In this document: one piece after another, positions 47,522 to 60,600 of the stretch
How positions within the stretch are numbered: position 1 is the first letter of the stretch
Layout: the number at the start of each line of letters is the position of its first letter
NCBI RefSeq assembly: GCF_020520425.1
Contig: NC_079491.1
Location: 2,728,001-2,792,000 of the forward strand
Origin: Spinacia oleracea
Lineage: Eukaryota > Streptophyta > Magnoliopsida > Caryophyllales > Amaranthaceae
DNA length: 64,000 bases
Direction: 5' to 3'
The notes under the pieces: generated by a model
Told to the model about the DNA's origin: nothing
Databases searched by the model: none
What the model saw: only the letters and a program-made list of their open reading frames with translations
Program-made: the position numbers and the translations under genes

Positions 47522-48390
47522 TCCTCTCTCTAACGTACCCTGTCCCCCCATCAATTAAATTTGTGGGGCTTGCATCAACTTATATCGGTGAAAAACCCCA
47601 AATTTAAAGTTTGTGTTTATTTTTGTGTGCGAGGAAAGTTTCTCTTGAAAGACAACGATTCTTCTTCTCTCCTTGCAAAAGACTTTTTATTTTGTTTTTT
47701 AATGTCTAAGATCACCAATCTGAATGATTCCCGTGAAATTGGTTTGTTGGTAAAATTTATATTGGATAGCAACATGTATCAACTTTTTTGAATGCGCTCA
47801 GATAAAAATCATCATCACAACCACAACAAAAAAACATTAGATTGTCTCTCCGAAAAAAGTGTATTACAACGATATGTGTGAGAGAGGCACCACGTTGCAA
47901 GATCTGCTCGACGTTATGGTGATGAAAACATTTGTCTAATCTAACTTTTAACATTTTGTTGAAACAAATTTTCTTGATTGTCGTATTATACTCATTAACT
48001 ACGAAGAAATAGAAAAACAAAAATATTGATTAAAGTTATTCATAAACTTGTATATGGCTCATAATGAAGACGATTTTTTCTTTATAATAATACAAAGTAG
48101 TTATAAATGTAAACAAGAATAATCATTTACTTCGTAATATAAAAAGTTAGGAAAACAAAAAGATTGATGAAAATGAACCTGGGTTTGACCCTAATCCAAC
48201 CTAAAACTTGTACACATCTTACCCATATTAAATATTAGAAAATCATTATTAACGACTGGATTTTCCAACGTGAAAGAACAATTATGACATGATTGTCCGT
48301 CACAAGCTGGTCATAAAAGGGACCGTCATAATTGACTATATGTCGATCATTTGATTTGTTAGATTATTTGAGCTATATGATGAGTTCACG

Positions 48391-48926
48391 ATATTAGGGA
48401 TGCCAATGGGGCGGCGCAGATACAAAAGTAGGTCACGTCCCTTCATCCCCATATCCCACCTTAAATTCCTATCCCCATCCCACCCCATCATCCATGACGG
48501 TTACAAAATTCATCATCATCCCTGCCCTAGTGGGTACAAACTAAAATTCATCTCCGCCGCATCACCCGTCTGAGTATCCATCCCCTTCTCATCCCCACCT
48601 ATATCCGCGCCAATACACGATTAATTTTTCTTATTTAGCAAACACCTGACCATATATATAATGAAAAAATATTTTTTTCAAAAAAATCACAACAAAAAAT
48701 AAATCCAAACACCTTAAAAAAATTGTTCAATTTTAGATCTTCTTTAAAAGTTTTTAATTCACGTACAAAAGGTACTCAGATCAAATTGACGAACATGTGT
48801 GGGGCGAGCATGGATGAGTTGGGAATGTGGTGTGGCTGGGTGGGTGGCGGGCGGGGATGGGGCGGGTCCAACACAAATTCCGCACATGCCCACCCATAAC
48901 GGGTACAATTTTTATTACCATCCCTA
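48391..48926. mobile_element. GC-rich MITE with TAGGGATG ends
   Basis: The left end TAGGGATGCCAATGGGGCGG and the right end GGGTACAATTTTTATTACC and ATCCCTA are inverted in their outer 13 bases, and the body is pyrimidine-rich with CATCCCC motifs. It is absent from the other copy of the duplicated segment. No target duplication could be set because a second element disturbs the right end. Confidence 0.6.
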
Positions 48927-49461
48927 TGGATGGGCATGAGCCGGATCTGGTGAGACACAGACCCGACCTATATTTTTTAGGCAGACCCAGACTCGCCTCA
49001 CATCCATTGGGTCTAAAAACTTCAGACCCATATCCAGATCCAATGGGTCTAATGGGTCTGGGTAAAAAATGGATCTAGTTTTTTATTTTATTTTATTTTT
49101 TTTATTTTATTTTATTTTTTTTTTGTCTTAGAAAATTTTCCCGCGCCATTAATTTAACTGTCATTTACCATCACATATTCACATTCGACACATAAAATAT
49201 CACAATTAGCAAATTAGTGCCAAAATACTAATCCAGACATGTATCTAATTAGACTATTTCTAATTTTTAATAATTGACCGGTCCATGGGCCGGATCTGGA
49301 CCGGTTCTGGGTCTGAGAATATAAGACCTAGACTTCTTTTTAAACACATGGATCCAGATCCGCCTCAGATCAATTGAGTCTCAAATAATTAGATCCATAC
49401 CCTTAAAAATGGGTCAGGTCCAACTGAGTCTGGACCGAGTTTTAGACCCATGTCCATCTAT
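48925..49461. mobile_element. hAT-like MITE with 8-bp target duplication, 537 bp
   Basis: The ends TATGGATGGGCATG and CATGTCCATCTAT are inverted with a few differences. ACCATCCC is duplicated at 48917-48924 and 49462-49469. The body repeats GACCCAGA, GGATCTGG and GGGTCT motifs around a T-rich core (49078-49125). It was inserted into the right terminus of the TAGGGATG MITE. Confidence 0.75.
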
Positions 49462-49650
49462 ACCATCCCCACCTATTTGAAGCGAATGCGCGTCAAAATA
49501 TTAATGGTCTGAAATATTTTCCCATGTCAAAAACAGTCGACCCATTCAATTCGGACCAACACTCGACCCATTCAATTCGAACCACACCACTCGACCCATT
49601 GTAAGTATATACAAGTCCAACCCAACAAATCAAACCAACACTATAATCCA

Positions 49651-49758
49651 TGGGCCACTAACCCACATAATGCAAGCCCAATGGCAAACCCATCCCACTC
49701 TCAACCCTACAAATTTCTACCCCCAATTTAAACCCCAGACTCCCATTCGAAACCCTAG
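49651..49758 (+). promoter_or_regulatory. RPS15 promoter: site II motifs and telo box
   Basis: Two site II elements (TGGGCC at 49651-49656; TGGGCT on the minus strand at 49675-49680) and a telo box (AAACCCTA, 49750-49757) precede a pyrimidine-rich leader. In plants this pair is the hallmark of ribosomal protein genes expressed in dividing cells, with TCP factors on site II. The leader probably begins near 49770. Confidence 0.8.
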
Positions 49759-49840
49759 AAATTCCTCTTCAGCGCACACTATCTCTCTCTCAACTCCATC
49801 GCGCTCTCTCGCTTTGTAGAAACCGCATCATCAACCAACC

Positions 49841-51604
<1,764 letters not shown>

Positions 51605-52038
51605 AGAAGAAATCCTTATCTAGAACTCAGGTTTTTTGTTTGCCATTATGTCTTGTTAGACTTTTAAGTACTATTATTTTTGCAAGGGTTTTAATGTGTT
51701 CGAATATACTTTGATTATGCCTATGAATTGAGTTTTGTTGCATTCGGTTGTTGCACATTATGGTACCAGTTTCTAATCGAGCAGAATCTCCACATTATGC
51801 ACAATCTTTTCTTCGTTTTACTACCAAAGCTGTTTATTTTGGTGTACTATATATATTCTTGGCTTAAACTACTAGGTTTTAAGCTTGTGGATTCCTTGTT
51901 TATCCATGCTATTGATTTTAAAATGCTCTTTGATCTTGTTACCAACAAGGGAATGTGTAGAGGGTGCCATTTGTACCTGATAAAATTTCAAAGTCCTTTA
52001 ATCACATGAATGATAGTATTAGCATGTCTTAGTTAAAA

Positions 52039-52064
52039 CTAGATTAGATCCCGTGCACGCACGG
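52039..52064 (-). mobile_element. Helitron 3' terminus on the minus strand
   Basis: On the minus strand: CCGTGCGTGCACGG, a 6-bp stem with a 2-base loop (plus 52051-52064), then GATCTAATCTAG and T. That is stem, spacer, CTAG and an A|T site as in Helitron ends. I could not find the matching 5' end within 52-58 kb, so only this end is claimed. Confidence 0.55.
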
Positions 52065-52974
52065 ATTTTAATATGCTTAATGTTCAATATCGTAGACTGG
52101 CTTCATGCTGTGGATAAAGAGTAGACGTGATCTAAATTTTGAGGTGGCCGGTCTTTTACGTAAAAAGTCATGTCCAAATCTATAAATTTGGCGTGGGCTT
52201 ATTTGGGCTGAAACATGCCTTTTTGTGCTGGTTTTGTGCTTTGGTCTAAAAGAAATTATTTCGGGATATGCCCACCTGCATTTTTCCGGTAGTGTTGATC
52301 AAGTCTAATAATGAGGATATTATGGATTTGCCGATGGTAGTTTGTTAATGGATGCCTTAGTTATTGGAAGTTGCGAACAAATGGCTACTTGAACCCTTGT
52401 GGCCAAGTTAAGGGAAGGAATTATCTCTCTGTATATGGTTGCAAATGCATATCATAGCAAATGACAATCAACAAAACACAAAAAAATTGAATGATACTCC
52501 CTTGTGTCCAATTTAAGGGAGTACTTTTTTTTTGAACAGAATGGTGCTTCTTTTAACAGGAATCATACTTCGTTTTTTCCTTATTTTGTCGTTTTGTTGA
52601 TTGTCATGTATTTGTAGATATATTGGTCATGTATCTTTATCGTTGTTAATGTTGCCTCCCATTTCATCAATATGCATTTGCCTCCTTAATAATAGTGAGA
52701 AGCAAATGAGTATTTTTTAAAGGATTAGTAAGATTAACCATCTCATCTGTTTTTGCTTGTAACTTCCATTGTTATTGATTTGGTATTAACCATCTGAACC
52801 AACTTTCTACTGAAAGTAACAAGACTTGGTTTATGTAGAACAAGTCTTTAGAAGCTAGCATTTAATTATTTTTACCTCTTCTCTTAACAATTAACAAATG
52901 TATGCTCAAGTACTTGTTTGACTAATCACCTCTTCTACAAGGAAACAGTCTATTAATTTTCGTACTTCTGCAAT

Positions 52975-52982
52975 TATATATA
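52975..52982 (+). promoter_or_regulatory. TATA box of the DUF26 gene
   Basis: TATATATA about 75 bases before the ATG at 53058, followed by an A/C-rich leader; spacing suits a plant Pol II gene. Confidence 0.5.
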
Positions 52983-53057
52983 CATCAAACTGTAAACAAT
53001 CTTTTACCACTCTCAACCAAAAATCAATTACACAACTCATAAAACCAATCTACCAAT

Positions 53058-53771
53058 ATGCCTTCTTCCTCTAAATTTATTATTTGTGTTCTTTCTTTCT
53101 TCACCTTTACTTTCTTCCTCCAAACATCATTCACAGTTGCAGCTAGTCCACTAAGCCATTCTTGCATCAACCAGCAAACCTTCAACACATCCCTATGAGC
53201 ACAACCTCAACAAAGTCACGGGCCTTCTCGGGTACTTAACCCAACCCTCAGGCTACGCTCAGGCTTCCGTGGGCTTGGCCTCTGTCGAGGCGATGTCTCA
53301 TCCTTCGACTGTCTGACCTGCATTTCCGAAGCGGGTATCTCGGCCCGAAAACTCTGCCCAGGTAACAAAGGGGCCATAATATGGTATGACCATTGCATGG
53401 TTAAGTACCTTGACCGGAACTTCTTCGGTCAGATCGACGAAACTACGTCGTTTTCCCTATTGAATGTCAATAATGTAACAAACAATCTGAATGCTTTTAA
53501 CTTCAGAAAGAGTGAGTTATGGAGTAAATTATCAGAAGACGCTTCTGTTAGTTTAAAGCGTTATGCAAGAGGTGAAATCGGGCACGTACGTAATAGTACG
53601 ATTTACGGGTTAGCTCAATGTACAAGGGATCTTTCAAGAGATGATTGTAAGAAATGTGTTGATGATCAAATTAGGGGTGGTTTAATGTATTGTTGTGAGG
53701 GGAAGATTGGGGGGAGAGTTCTTGGTGGGAGTTGTAATGTTAGGTATGAGGTTTACCCTTTTCTGAATTAA
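53058..53771 (+). pseudogene. Cysteine-rich repeat secretory protein (DUF26/Gnk2), frame-broken
   Basis: Starts MPSSSKFIICVLSFF, a clear signal peptide (to about residue 28), and contains two Gnk2 domains. Domain 1: CINQQTF near the start, then CRGDVSSFDCLTC (C-X8-C-X2-C). Domain 2: CTRDLSRDDCKKC, then YCCEGKIGGRVLGGSC to the end FLN. Intact it would be about 238 aa. Frame is lost near 53193 (one extra base; TGA at 53196-53198) and regained near 53272 (one base short), the stretch between reading YEHNLNKVTGLLGYLTQ in the third frame. DUF26 proteins are apoplastic, with antifungal lectin-like or plasmodesmal roles. Either a recent pseudogene or sequence error; domain 2 is undamaged. Single-exon form suits CRRSP38-type genes. 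Confidence 0.8.
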
Positions 53772-53909
53772 GGTCTGAAAAGGGTTTAAGGAAGATTATC
53801 ATGCAAATTTGAAGATATGTTGTTATAATTATTTATACATATGTTTTTTTTTTTTTTTTTAGAATAAAAATACTAGAATTTTAGGTTTGATATCTTTACA
53901 TACAATAAA

Positions 53910-54243
53910 TCTATATTATATATTAAAAGACGTTTTTACAAACATCTACACGCCACGTGGAGCTCTCCCTCAATACATAAATCTATACTATTAATAAACT
54001 TTCATTTAAAACAATAAGAAATATGGTTAGCATAAGATTCGAACCTGCAACTTCCTATTTCAAACACTTGAATATTAGCCAATTGAGCTATAACCTTTTA
54101 CATGTTATCTTTGCAAAATTAATATTGATATAATATAGAATGATTATTTTGTGGAATAAATTCAAACATAGTTTCATTAAAGAATATAATAATTATTGTT
54201 TTTCACATAATAATCCGAGGCATCGCCCGGGCCCAAATACTAG
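53910..54243 (+). mobile_element. Small non-autonomous Helitron (two 5' ends)
   Basis: The 3' end is a GCCCGGGC palindrome, then CCAAATACTAG (CTAG 54240-54243) and T. Two Helitron-like 5' ends occur: A|TCTATATTATATATTAAAAG at 53910 and A|TCTATACTATTAATAAACT at 53982, 72 bases apart. The short copy would be 262 bp, the long one 334 bp. It carries a tRNA-like segment. Confidence 0.65.
54025..54096 (-). pseudogene. tRNA-like sequence inside the small Helitron
   Basis: On the minus strand the 72-nt block starts GGTTATAGCTCAATTGG (A box TAGCTCAATTGG) and ends near CAGGTTCGAATCTTATGCTAACC (B box). Only part of the acceptor stem pairs (GGTTA against TAACC), so it is a tRNA pseudogene or SINE head rather than a working tRNA. 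Confidence 0.5.
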
Positions 54244-54901
54244 TTATACTTTATATTGTACTTGGATAATGATGTTGTGATTGTTGTGGGTTTGTTTTGA
54301 GAGAGATTAATGATATTTTTTAACTCATTGATTATGTAATTTATGCTTAAATTTGTGTTGGTTTTGGTAATAAGAAGGCATTCTTTCCTACTCAATACTA
54401 TGCAGTGTGCTTTGTCCCTGTGCCACCCCAAATATATAGTGTTTGTCCAAGTGCCAACCCAATAACAAAGAAAAGTTGGATCATTAAAGAAGAACAAAAA
54501 CAATAAACAAGTATGTTGTGAAGCTAACTAAACAACATTATGGAAAAGTAGAAAAATAAATTAAATCTTGTGAAGCTTCATCCTTGCTAAGAATCAACAA
54601 GAAAAGTAACATTTTTCAGAATTTTTTTGTTTAAAAGCAATTGCACTAGTTGCTAAGAATCAACAAGAAAAGTAACATTTTTCATCCTTGCTTGTCGCGC
54701 TCATTTTACACTGAAGAGGCAAGTTATTGCTTGAGCTTGTAAGGCGCTCTTCGTAGTTACTGAAGAAAACCCACCATTACCATTACATCTCTCCTTTGGT
54801 GATTTTTCAACACCCAGTTCATACCTGCATTGCTGTTGCGTTGTGCTAAGATCCATCCACTTGAATCATCGCAGTTGATCCCTCAACGTAGGTATGACTA
54901 T
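54244..54901. other. Intergenic DNA with a 30-bp repeat
   Basis: GCTAAGAATCAACAAGAAAA and GTAACATTTTTCA occur twice, at about 54588-54620 and 54653-54683. No gene seen. Confidence 0.5.
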
Positions 54902-55222
54902 TTATCGCCCTAAAAAAACCTGGTGGAATATATGTGGCTTAGTTTCCGGGGGATGAAGAAACTGCAGCGGATTACCGAGTTTCCTACTAAAAGCACCATG
55001 CTTGTCCAACCCTTCCTTTATCAAAACAAAAACCGAGTTAATGGTGGTGATTTCATTTCTGAATACGAGGTTGTTCATTGACAACCAAAGTGCCCATAGA
55101 GTACTAATGAAATAAAAATTGGTGTACTCATGTACTGTTGTCTGTTGGATACATAAAAAGAATGGGCCAAATCCAAAAAAAAAGCCCAAGTCAACATGTG
55201 ATATCCTCAAGCAACAACTCAA
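54902..55222 (-). pseudogene. LINE ORF2 fragment (segment between zf-RVT and RNase H)
   Basis: The minus-strand translation contains NFYFISTLWALWLSMNNLVF, the 'LW.IW..RN..VF' motif of plant LINE proteins downstream of the zinc finger. The frame is open for 106 codons, with no other domain. A remnant on the strand opposite the LINE piece at 28900-30010. Confidence 0.6.
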
Positions 55223-55333
55223 AAAGATTTTGATTGACTCAAGTCACACACTCACGGCATACCACATGCCATGATGTCCAAATCCCTTAATTAGGATTAT
55301 GGAAATCTTAGTATCATATATTCATAGAATCAT

Positions 55334-55440
55334 AGGTGGTCATTTGGTCAAGTAGTTAAGACTAATTTCGTATAAGTGTATAATATCGGGTTCGAACCCC
55401 TTTTCCATTTGTAATTTATATTGTCTTTGTAGCTCTATTC
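55334..55440 (+). mobile_element. tRNA-derived SINE (family 2), second copy
   Basis: A box TTGGTCAAGTAGTTAAGAC, B box CGGGTTCGAACCCC, and a 3' part CCATTTGTAATTTATATTG as in the copy at 6576-6698. A CA-repeat follows (55440-55452). Target duplication not obvious. Confidence 0.75.
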
Positions 55441-55467
55441 ACACACACACACAAATCTAAACTTATA

Positions 55468-55795
55468 CTCCCTCCGTCCCGGAATACTCGACCCGGTTTG
55501 ACCGGCACAGAGTTTAAGGGACTTAAATTGACTTATTTAATTTAATAGGTAGTAGTTGATAGTGGGGTATTATTTTAATGTAGTTAGTGGGAGGTGGGTT
55601 AAGAGGTGGGGTTGGGGGAGAGTAGGGGTTGAATTTTTAATTATTTTTTGTATGGAGTAGGGGCTAGGTGGGTTAATAGGGGTGGAGTGAGAAATAATAT
55701 AATATTGTTAGGTTATTTCCATTTTTAGAAACAGGTCAAGTATTAAAGGACGGCACGATAAGGAAAACGGGTCAAGTATTCCGGGACGGAGGGAG
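55468..55795. mobile_element. Stowaway MITE, 328 bp
   Basis: The ends CTCCCTCCGTCCCGGAATAC and GTATTCCGGGACGGAGGGAG are perfectly inverted and flanked by TA on each side (55466-55467, 55796-55797). The inner arms (TCGACCCG, CGGGTCAAG) extend the inversion. A classic Tc1/mariner Stowaway; well preserved so likely recent. Confidence 0.95.
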
Positions 55796-55799
55796 TATA

Positions 55800-55962
55800 A
55801 CCTTATTTTATATGATTTTTTTTAATTTTTTCCTAAATAAACTTATTTGTGTTTGAAAATGTGTGAAAAACTTATTTTTTCTAAATTTATATTATCTGAA
55901 CTTCATAACTTAACTAAACTTATCTGAAATAAATCAAAATAAGTCGAACGGAAGAGAGTTGT
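55800..55962. mobile_element. Uninterrupted relative of the SINE-split MITE
   Basis: Contains TAAACTTATTTGTGT, TTATATTATCTGAACTT, and TCAAAATAAGTCGAACGGAA as in 5446-5820, without the SINE. Its left end is trimmed next to the Stowaway. Confidence 0.6.
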
Positions 55963-56624
55963 AATTGGATATACTGATGGTCAAACATGTGTATTAGATA
56001 CCGCGAAAACAAAGTGTAACCATTAAAAAACGGAGGAGTACTTGTGTAAGAAGTAAGGAGTATATATATTGATAATTTGATACAGAATAAAGGCCTAAAC
56101 TAGAGGATGAAAGAGAAAGAGAGAGAAAGAATCAAAGTAAAGACTAAGATAGTAAGATATACAATATGAATATATGATTGCTTCAAAGATGGCCCAGTTT
56201 TTCTCTAAATCTTGGAAGCAAAGTTGAATAATATAAGAACAGACAGCTCATCCACAAAAAAAGTCAAAAAACAGATAAGATACCAGAATTGTTTAACAAT
56301 ACCCATCAATCAATTATGAATTATCAACACTAAAAGTCCAACCCCCCCTTCCCCTCTTTGCAAATCTGAACAATATCACCCTTCCAATTTTCCATACATG
56401 TTCAATCATCCCTCTACCACCCTTCAAGTCTTCCTATATTCCAAAAATAATGCCAAAAGAGGCCAAACCGAACGCACCCGCCGATGAAAAAACCTGGAAG
56501 TTTCTCGGAGAAGTAAAATCCGGAACTAAACTACTTCCTCTGTTCGGAATTAGTAACAATCACATATACTATTTAAAGATATTTAGAAAACGTTGTCGTC
56601 TATTATGAAATGGTAATAGTACTT

Positions 56625-57234
56625 GGGCCTGTTTGACAACAATTGATTGTTGGCTGTTTCACTTGACTTGTTTGACCGGTTGTTTGTCTTGGCTGTTTGA
56701 CTGTAGATTTCATGGGCTTGTTTGACAACAACTGGTTTGTTGCTATTTCACTTGGCTTGTTTGGCGACAATTGGTTGTTGGCTGTTTCATTTGATCTGTT
56801 TGATCGGTTGTTCGTCTTGGCTGTTTGACTGTAGATTTCATGGGCCTGTTTGATAACAACTGGTTTGTTGGCTATTTCACTTGGCTTGTTACCCGTTGTT
56901 TGTCTTGGCTGTTTGACTACAGATTTCATGGGCATGTTTGGCAACAACGGGTTGTTTGACCAGCGATTTGAATGTTCTATAAATTTTCTAAAACTGTGTT
57001 CAGCAAACTGGGTGCTAGCTACTAGTGGTTCCATACAAAATGTGATTACCAAAACGAAAAGCCAACAAACGGTGTAAAAAGCTAATCTTACTAGCTTTTG
57101 AGTTTTGGTAGAAAAACCACATTTTTAGACAAGGAAAAAGTCATTTACCAAACATGTATTATAGGTTGTTTGACCACATAAAAAAGCCAAAAGATAATGA
57201 AAAACAAGCAAAAAGCAAGTTACCAAACAGGCCC
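56625..57234. mobile_element. MITE with GGGCCTGTTTG ends and internal tandem repeats
   Basis: GGGCCTGTTTGACAAC at the left and TTACCAAACAGGCCC at the right are inverted. The left half is an array: TTTCATGGGCTTGTTTG-type units start near 56707, 56835 and 56924, with GTTTGTCTTGGCTGTTTGAC in each. A minus-strand open frame of repeated ETANKQL-like residues across it comes from the array and is not a gene. I found no target duplication. Confidence 0.65.
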
Positions 57235-57638
57235 CACGACTAAATCGGTTGATATTGCACTAAACAATAAGTCAAGGGGGGTGGAGGGAGGATTGAGATA
57301 GAAAACTTGAAAAGGGTTTGACATGCTACAATGTTCTAAACCATATAGACACCTCCTCAACTGTAATAAACTTAGAATGTCAAATGGAAGAGATTTTTAC
57401 ACTTTGAATGAACCCTTGAAAGTTGAAACCCCTCATTATAATGCCATTACAAAGCTTGGAAATGATATCTCGAAAAAACCCCACAAAAAATGCTCCCAAA
57501 ATACTACTTAAAAGGCTAAAATCCTAACTTTTGCACTTGCCTGAGTCAAAGGAACTTATGTACAGGAGCAATTCAGATCAATCTATCATCATTTTCCACA
57601 AAAGTTTGAGGAGGCTTTCATCGTTGCAACCCGTTGAA

Positions 57639-60600
57639 TCATGTGTTTGCCGATTGTGATGGTATGCGAGGGTGATTGTGCTCGGCTTCATAAGTAACAA
57701 TAAGCATTGACGGATCTTCTAAACACCTCTCGACATGTTTCCTTGCAGGGCAACCTCTCATGCTGCTACACTTGTAGTAACCCCTGTAAAATTCATCCTT
57801 TAAGAATTACAACTTTTCTTTGGTATAACTTGATAATGTTTGAGCACATGATATTATGATCAAATCCAAGGAACAAGTAATCTACACTACTTGAAAAGAA
57901 AATTGTGCTACTTGTGAGCTTCTATAAGCAAATTTCATGACATTTCAACAACGCATTTTCAATCCTGATGAGCATATATACTTCTCTACGGGAAGGCCGG
58001 TTACCATAAAGGCTATGTTTGGTTTGGTGTAAAACATATTCAGTGCAAAATGATTTTCCAAGGGAAAACACAATTCCACACTAATTTTCCTTTGTTTGGT
58101 TCTTTAAAAGAAAATGAGAAAAGATGGTGAAAATTGAGGGAAGAAGAGAGAGGGAAGTAAAGTGGAAAAGTGGTTTACATCCCTTTCAAATGGAAAAGGT
58201 TTTTCCACCTTTTAGGGAGTTAAGGAAATTTGTTTTTCATCCTTTGCCAAACCAAAGGACGTAAAATGAATGAAAAGGGAAAAACGTTTTCCATGAAAAT
58301 GTTTTACACCCTACCAAACGGAGCCGAATTGTTTCGCCGAGAGAAAATGGGCAAAAATAAGGCCTTGCTTTCTACTCTTTTTATTCTTACAGGTACCACA
58401 CTAGACTAAAAATTGTGTACAGGAGCCATTAACTGATCTATCGACAATCCAAGCAATGACAAACTCGGATAAAGTAAATGGCTTAGTTACATAGAACAAA
58501 TGTCACAATCATTCATAACAATGTATTCAGCCCAAAAGCATCTTAACTCATAGAAGCATGCACATGTAGTACTCCATACTTGTTATATGTTGTATACATT
58601 GTTTTAGAATCATGATTATGCGATTTTTTTCCTTTTTCTGATTGATATCATCCAGGAAGGAAGTTAGACTACAGGACACCTTTTCTAAAGATAAAGTAAA
58701 GGAGCTCAATCTATTAATTCTATAAAGCTACCAAGTGTAGTTAGTTAATGTGGTAAGAAGCACAATCTAGAAACTGGTTTAACCACCTTTAATAAAGTAT
58801 CAGCCTAAATTGAACCTGAATTCCAGAATAAACATGCTTTTTAACTTTAAGCACCAAAAATTTCATCTAAAAATAGCAAGAACACTCAAGAGTTTAGCTC
58901 TTAAAGTAATTTCACATGAAAAATTCATCAAATTATGCTTAGGCTTTGTTCTCTTCACCTTATTCTTATTGTTGATTAGATCAGACCAGAAAAATCAGAA
59001 CATAACAGAACAGACAACACCAGGCCAAACTAGACCAAATCATCCCTTAATTTACATTTTGACAATAGGCAATTTCATATTATTCAATCAAATTTTAGGG
59101 AAAGAAAAAAAAACTAAAATTACTTGATGAACATCATAATGTAGAGCATAAAACAGAACAATAGAACATGAACATTAGTATACCTAGGATGCGGAGAGCC
59201 TTTAATTGGTTTCTGCCCGTATTTTCTCCAAGAGTACTCGTCCGGAGGGATATCAGCCAGCTTGTTACTTATAGCAGGAACTTTGATTGATCTCTTCACT
59301 CTATTCTTCCTATATCAACACATAAAAGTAAATATCATCAACAAAGTTCACAAATATAAAACTACGAATAAGGTAATGTTTGGTTGACATGAAAAAAAAA
59401 CCATGGGAAGTATGACTTCCTACATGAAAGATTGTAGGATTGTTTGGTTAACAAAAACATGCTGAAGTTGCTTAACATGTTTAACCAAACAATATCAACT
59501 ACTCCCTAGGAAAGGAATGCTTATACATGGGAAACATTTCTTCCTAGTAAAGTTCTACTTCCCATGATTAACCAAACGAGCCCTAAATGCAAAAGTAAGC
59601 CAGTAAGAATTTAAGGTGATGTTTGGTTGACATAAAAAAAACATGAAAAAAACCATGGGAAAAGTATGACTTCCTAGTAAGTGTAAGATGGTAGGATTGT
59701 TTGGTTGACAAAAACATGCTGAAGTTGTTAACCAAACAATATCCCCTCCTTACTAGGAAATGCTTATACATGGAAAACAACATTTCTTCCTAGTAAATTC
59801 TACTTCCCACGATCAACCAAACAAGCCCTAAATGCAAAAATAAGCAAGTAAGAATGTAGTGAGATTCAAACCTCTTTTTAGAACAATGGCATCTTCCACT
59901 ACTCCCACATTTCAAACTCCCATCTTCCCCTTTGCCAGAACACCTCTTCCTATGCTGATTCAGTAACTGGTCGGAAGAGTGACTCGCACCGATCAAATTA
60001 AACCCGTTTCCATCCATTTTAGCCACACTTCCATCAACACTCAATGAAGAAATAAACGACCTAGTTGATGACATTGTTGGTGTACAACTAGAATTATCAA
60101 AATTCAGATTAATCCCACTATTACTCCTTCGATACAACATCTGCTGCTTCTGTAGAAGCTGCTGCTGTTGAAGCTGCTTCTGTTGTTGCTGAAACAACTG
60201 GTAATGTGCAGTTGAACTTGGATGAACAACCTGAATCGGGTTTGGGCTTGGGTTCGGGTTTGGGTTTGGGTATGGGGTTGAGTTTGGGGTTGATTTCCCA
60301 CCTGAACTCATCTCAAGTGACAAATTCCCACCCATTGACAGACAACTCTTCCCAGTTGTGGATCCATTTTCTTGAATTAAGGTCTCATTCAAATTGGGTT
60401 TCAGCAATTGAAATGTAGGCTTAACAGCTTGTTGTTGGTGTTGTTGGTGTTGGTGTTGTTGTTGTTGTTGTTGTTGTTGTTCAAACTTGGCAGCAACATT
60501 AGAAGAAGATTCTAGAAAAAGGGATTGAGTAAAAGGGTTTTTTCTATTATGCTTAACTATTCTAGCCCTTCCATGACCTAAACCATTGCTAAGAAGAGAA

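Larger units (their letters stand above)
47316..49840 (+). repeat. RPS15 upstream region, the intact copy of a segmental duplication
   Basis: Partner of 42898-44455. Homology is traceable from GGTGAAGATAACATGCA (about 47331) to the ATG, but is interrupted by the two MITEs at 48391-49461, which the other copy lacks. A (TCC)n run with C-tract at 47492-47520 is unique to this copy. Confidence 0.85.
51605..53050. other. RPS15 3' flank and intergenic DNA
   Basis: The first 200 bases are probable 3' UTR. A Helitron 3' end on the minus strand lies at 52039-52064. From 52065 to 52900 there is no supported gene. A TATATATA at 52975-52982 probably belongs to the DUF26 gene. Confidence 0.5.

Noticed and set aside
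54025-54096. A working tRNA gene
   Set aside because: A and B boxes are present but the acceptor stem pairs only partly, and it sits within a Helitron-like element.
56603-57052. 149-codon minus-strand frame with repeated ETANKQL-like residues
   Set aside because: Tandem repeats inside a MITE; no family resemblance.
60104-60418. Short frames on both strands inside WRKY exon 1
   Set aside because: Low-complexity Gln/Asn/Pro coding DNA read in wrong frames.
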